Assembly: GCA_937924465.1 (NCBI GenBank)
Contig: CALDSP010000239.1
Span: 1 to 5,996 of the forward strand
From: an uncultured Leptospiraceae bacterium
GTDB taxonomy: Bacteria; Spirochaetota; Leptospiria; Leptospirales; Leptospiraceae
DNA: 5,996 nucleotides
Direction: 5' to 3'
Part shown: piece by piece, positions 5,573 through 5,996 of the stretch
Layout: each line of letters opens with the position of its first letter
How positions within the stretch are numbered: the first letter of the stretch is position 1
Translations under genes and position numbers: made by a program
Notes under the pieces: model-generated
Databases searched by the model: none
Told to the model about the DNA's origin: nothing
Seen by the model: the letters and a program-made list of their open reading frames with translations, nothing else

Positions 5573-5996
5573 CTAAAATTTTACTCTTGTTATCTTTGTT
5601 TACTTTTTTGAGCAATCAAGTTTTCACTCAAGAAACATTTTCTGAAGATATAAGCAAGTTAGACAAAAAAAATATCACGAAATTATTTTCTATTTTTGAT
5701 CTAGAAAAAGAACTTAACTTAGAAACGCTTAGTTCTATAAGCTGCAGTTATACATATGGGAAAAGCCTTCATACTTCAATTCATAGCAAGACAAATCAAA
5801 AACAAATTATAGCTAAAGCTCAACTCAAAGATTTTTACGGAGAAGGAATTCTTGAAATCCGCTCAAGAAAAATTTCACAAATCTGTACCTTTCACTATTC
5901 AAAACAACAAAAAAAATTTATTTCTCTTCCTCTTTATCCTTATGATTGGATTCAAAAATTAGCATTTCGTTATTATCATATTTATATCCCAAAATT
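5548..5996 (+). CDS. Secreted or periplasmic protein of unknown function, truncated by window end
   Basis: I translated 149 codons from ATG 5548 with no stop, so the gene continues past the window. Residues 1-28 are a classical Sec signal: KKNTK at 6-10, a hydrophobic core LLLLSLFTFL, and a likely cut near VFTQ (25-28), with no lipobox. The mature part begins with an acidic, lysine-rich stretch. It then has strand-like segments (ISCSYTYG, GEGILEIRSRKISQICTFHY) and is rich in Ser, Lys and aromatic residues, with C66 and C113. It could be a periplasmic or outer-surface protein, possibly beta-rich. I recognise no family. The start has no Shine-Dalgarno, whereas ATG 5511 in another frame does (see the homopolymer tracts). 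It is transcribed away from the DUF1564 gene, from the strong promoter at 5441-5470. Confidence 0.75.
   Translation, partial: MLIFFKKNTKILLLLSLFTFLSNQVFTQETFSEDISKLDKKNITKLFSIFDLEKELNLETLSSISCSYTYGKSLHTSIHSKTNQKQIIAKAQLKDFYGEGILEIRSRKISQICTFHYSKQQKKFISLPLYPYDWIQKLAFRYYHIYIPK

Overview
This AT-rich window (roughly 30% G+C by eye) most likely comes from a spirochaete of the Leptospiraceae. The main pointer is the DUF1564-type protein at 4811-5329, a paralogous family I know only from Leptospira. A class II CCA-adding enzyme, a Fur-family regulator and a PLP-dependent threonine synthase are compatible with that but not diagnostic. No mobile element, CRISPR array, rRNA or tRNA gene is visible.

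Layout: seven genes lie on the minus strand. In transcription order they are a DUF1564 protein (5329-4811), threonine synthase thrC (4552-3218), a GHKL-type ATPase-like protein (3156-2404), a small exported or possibly lipidated protein (2267-1908), a Fur-family metalloregulator (1906-1496), a ComFB-like small protein (1494-1210) and a CCA tRNA nucleotidyltransferase (1226 to beyond base 1). The last four form a tight block: two junctions have one base between stop and start, and the last overlaps by 17 bp. This looks like one operon, probably transcribed from the 2286-2400 gap. One plus-strand gene, encoding a protein with a signal peptide, starts at 5548 and runs off the right end.

The richest regulatory DNA is the 218-bp divergent gap 5330-5547. 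It holds a 16/14-nt hairpin, a near-consensus sigma70 promoter pointing right, and a perfect 9-bp inverted repeat (AAAGGCAAG) flanking the -10 element of that promoter. The same 9-mer recurs upstream of thrC. The start of the rightward gene carries A8, T8 and A8 tracts. Losing one A from the first tract would join a better-placed upstream ATG in frame with the signal peptide, so phase variation or transcriptional slippage is possible.

I found no complete new system. The least explained items are the operator-like repeat shared by two genes, the slippage-prone start, and the conserved-looking but functionally unassigned lipoprotein-Fur-ComFB-cca block.
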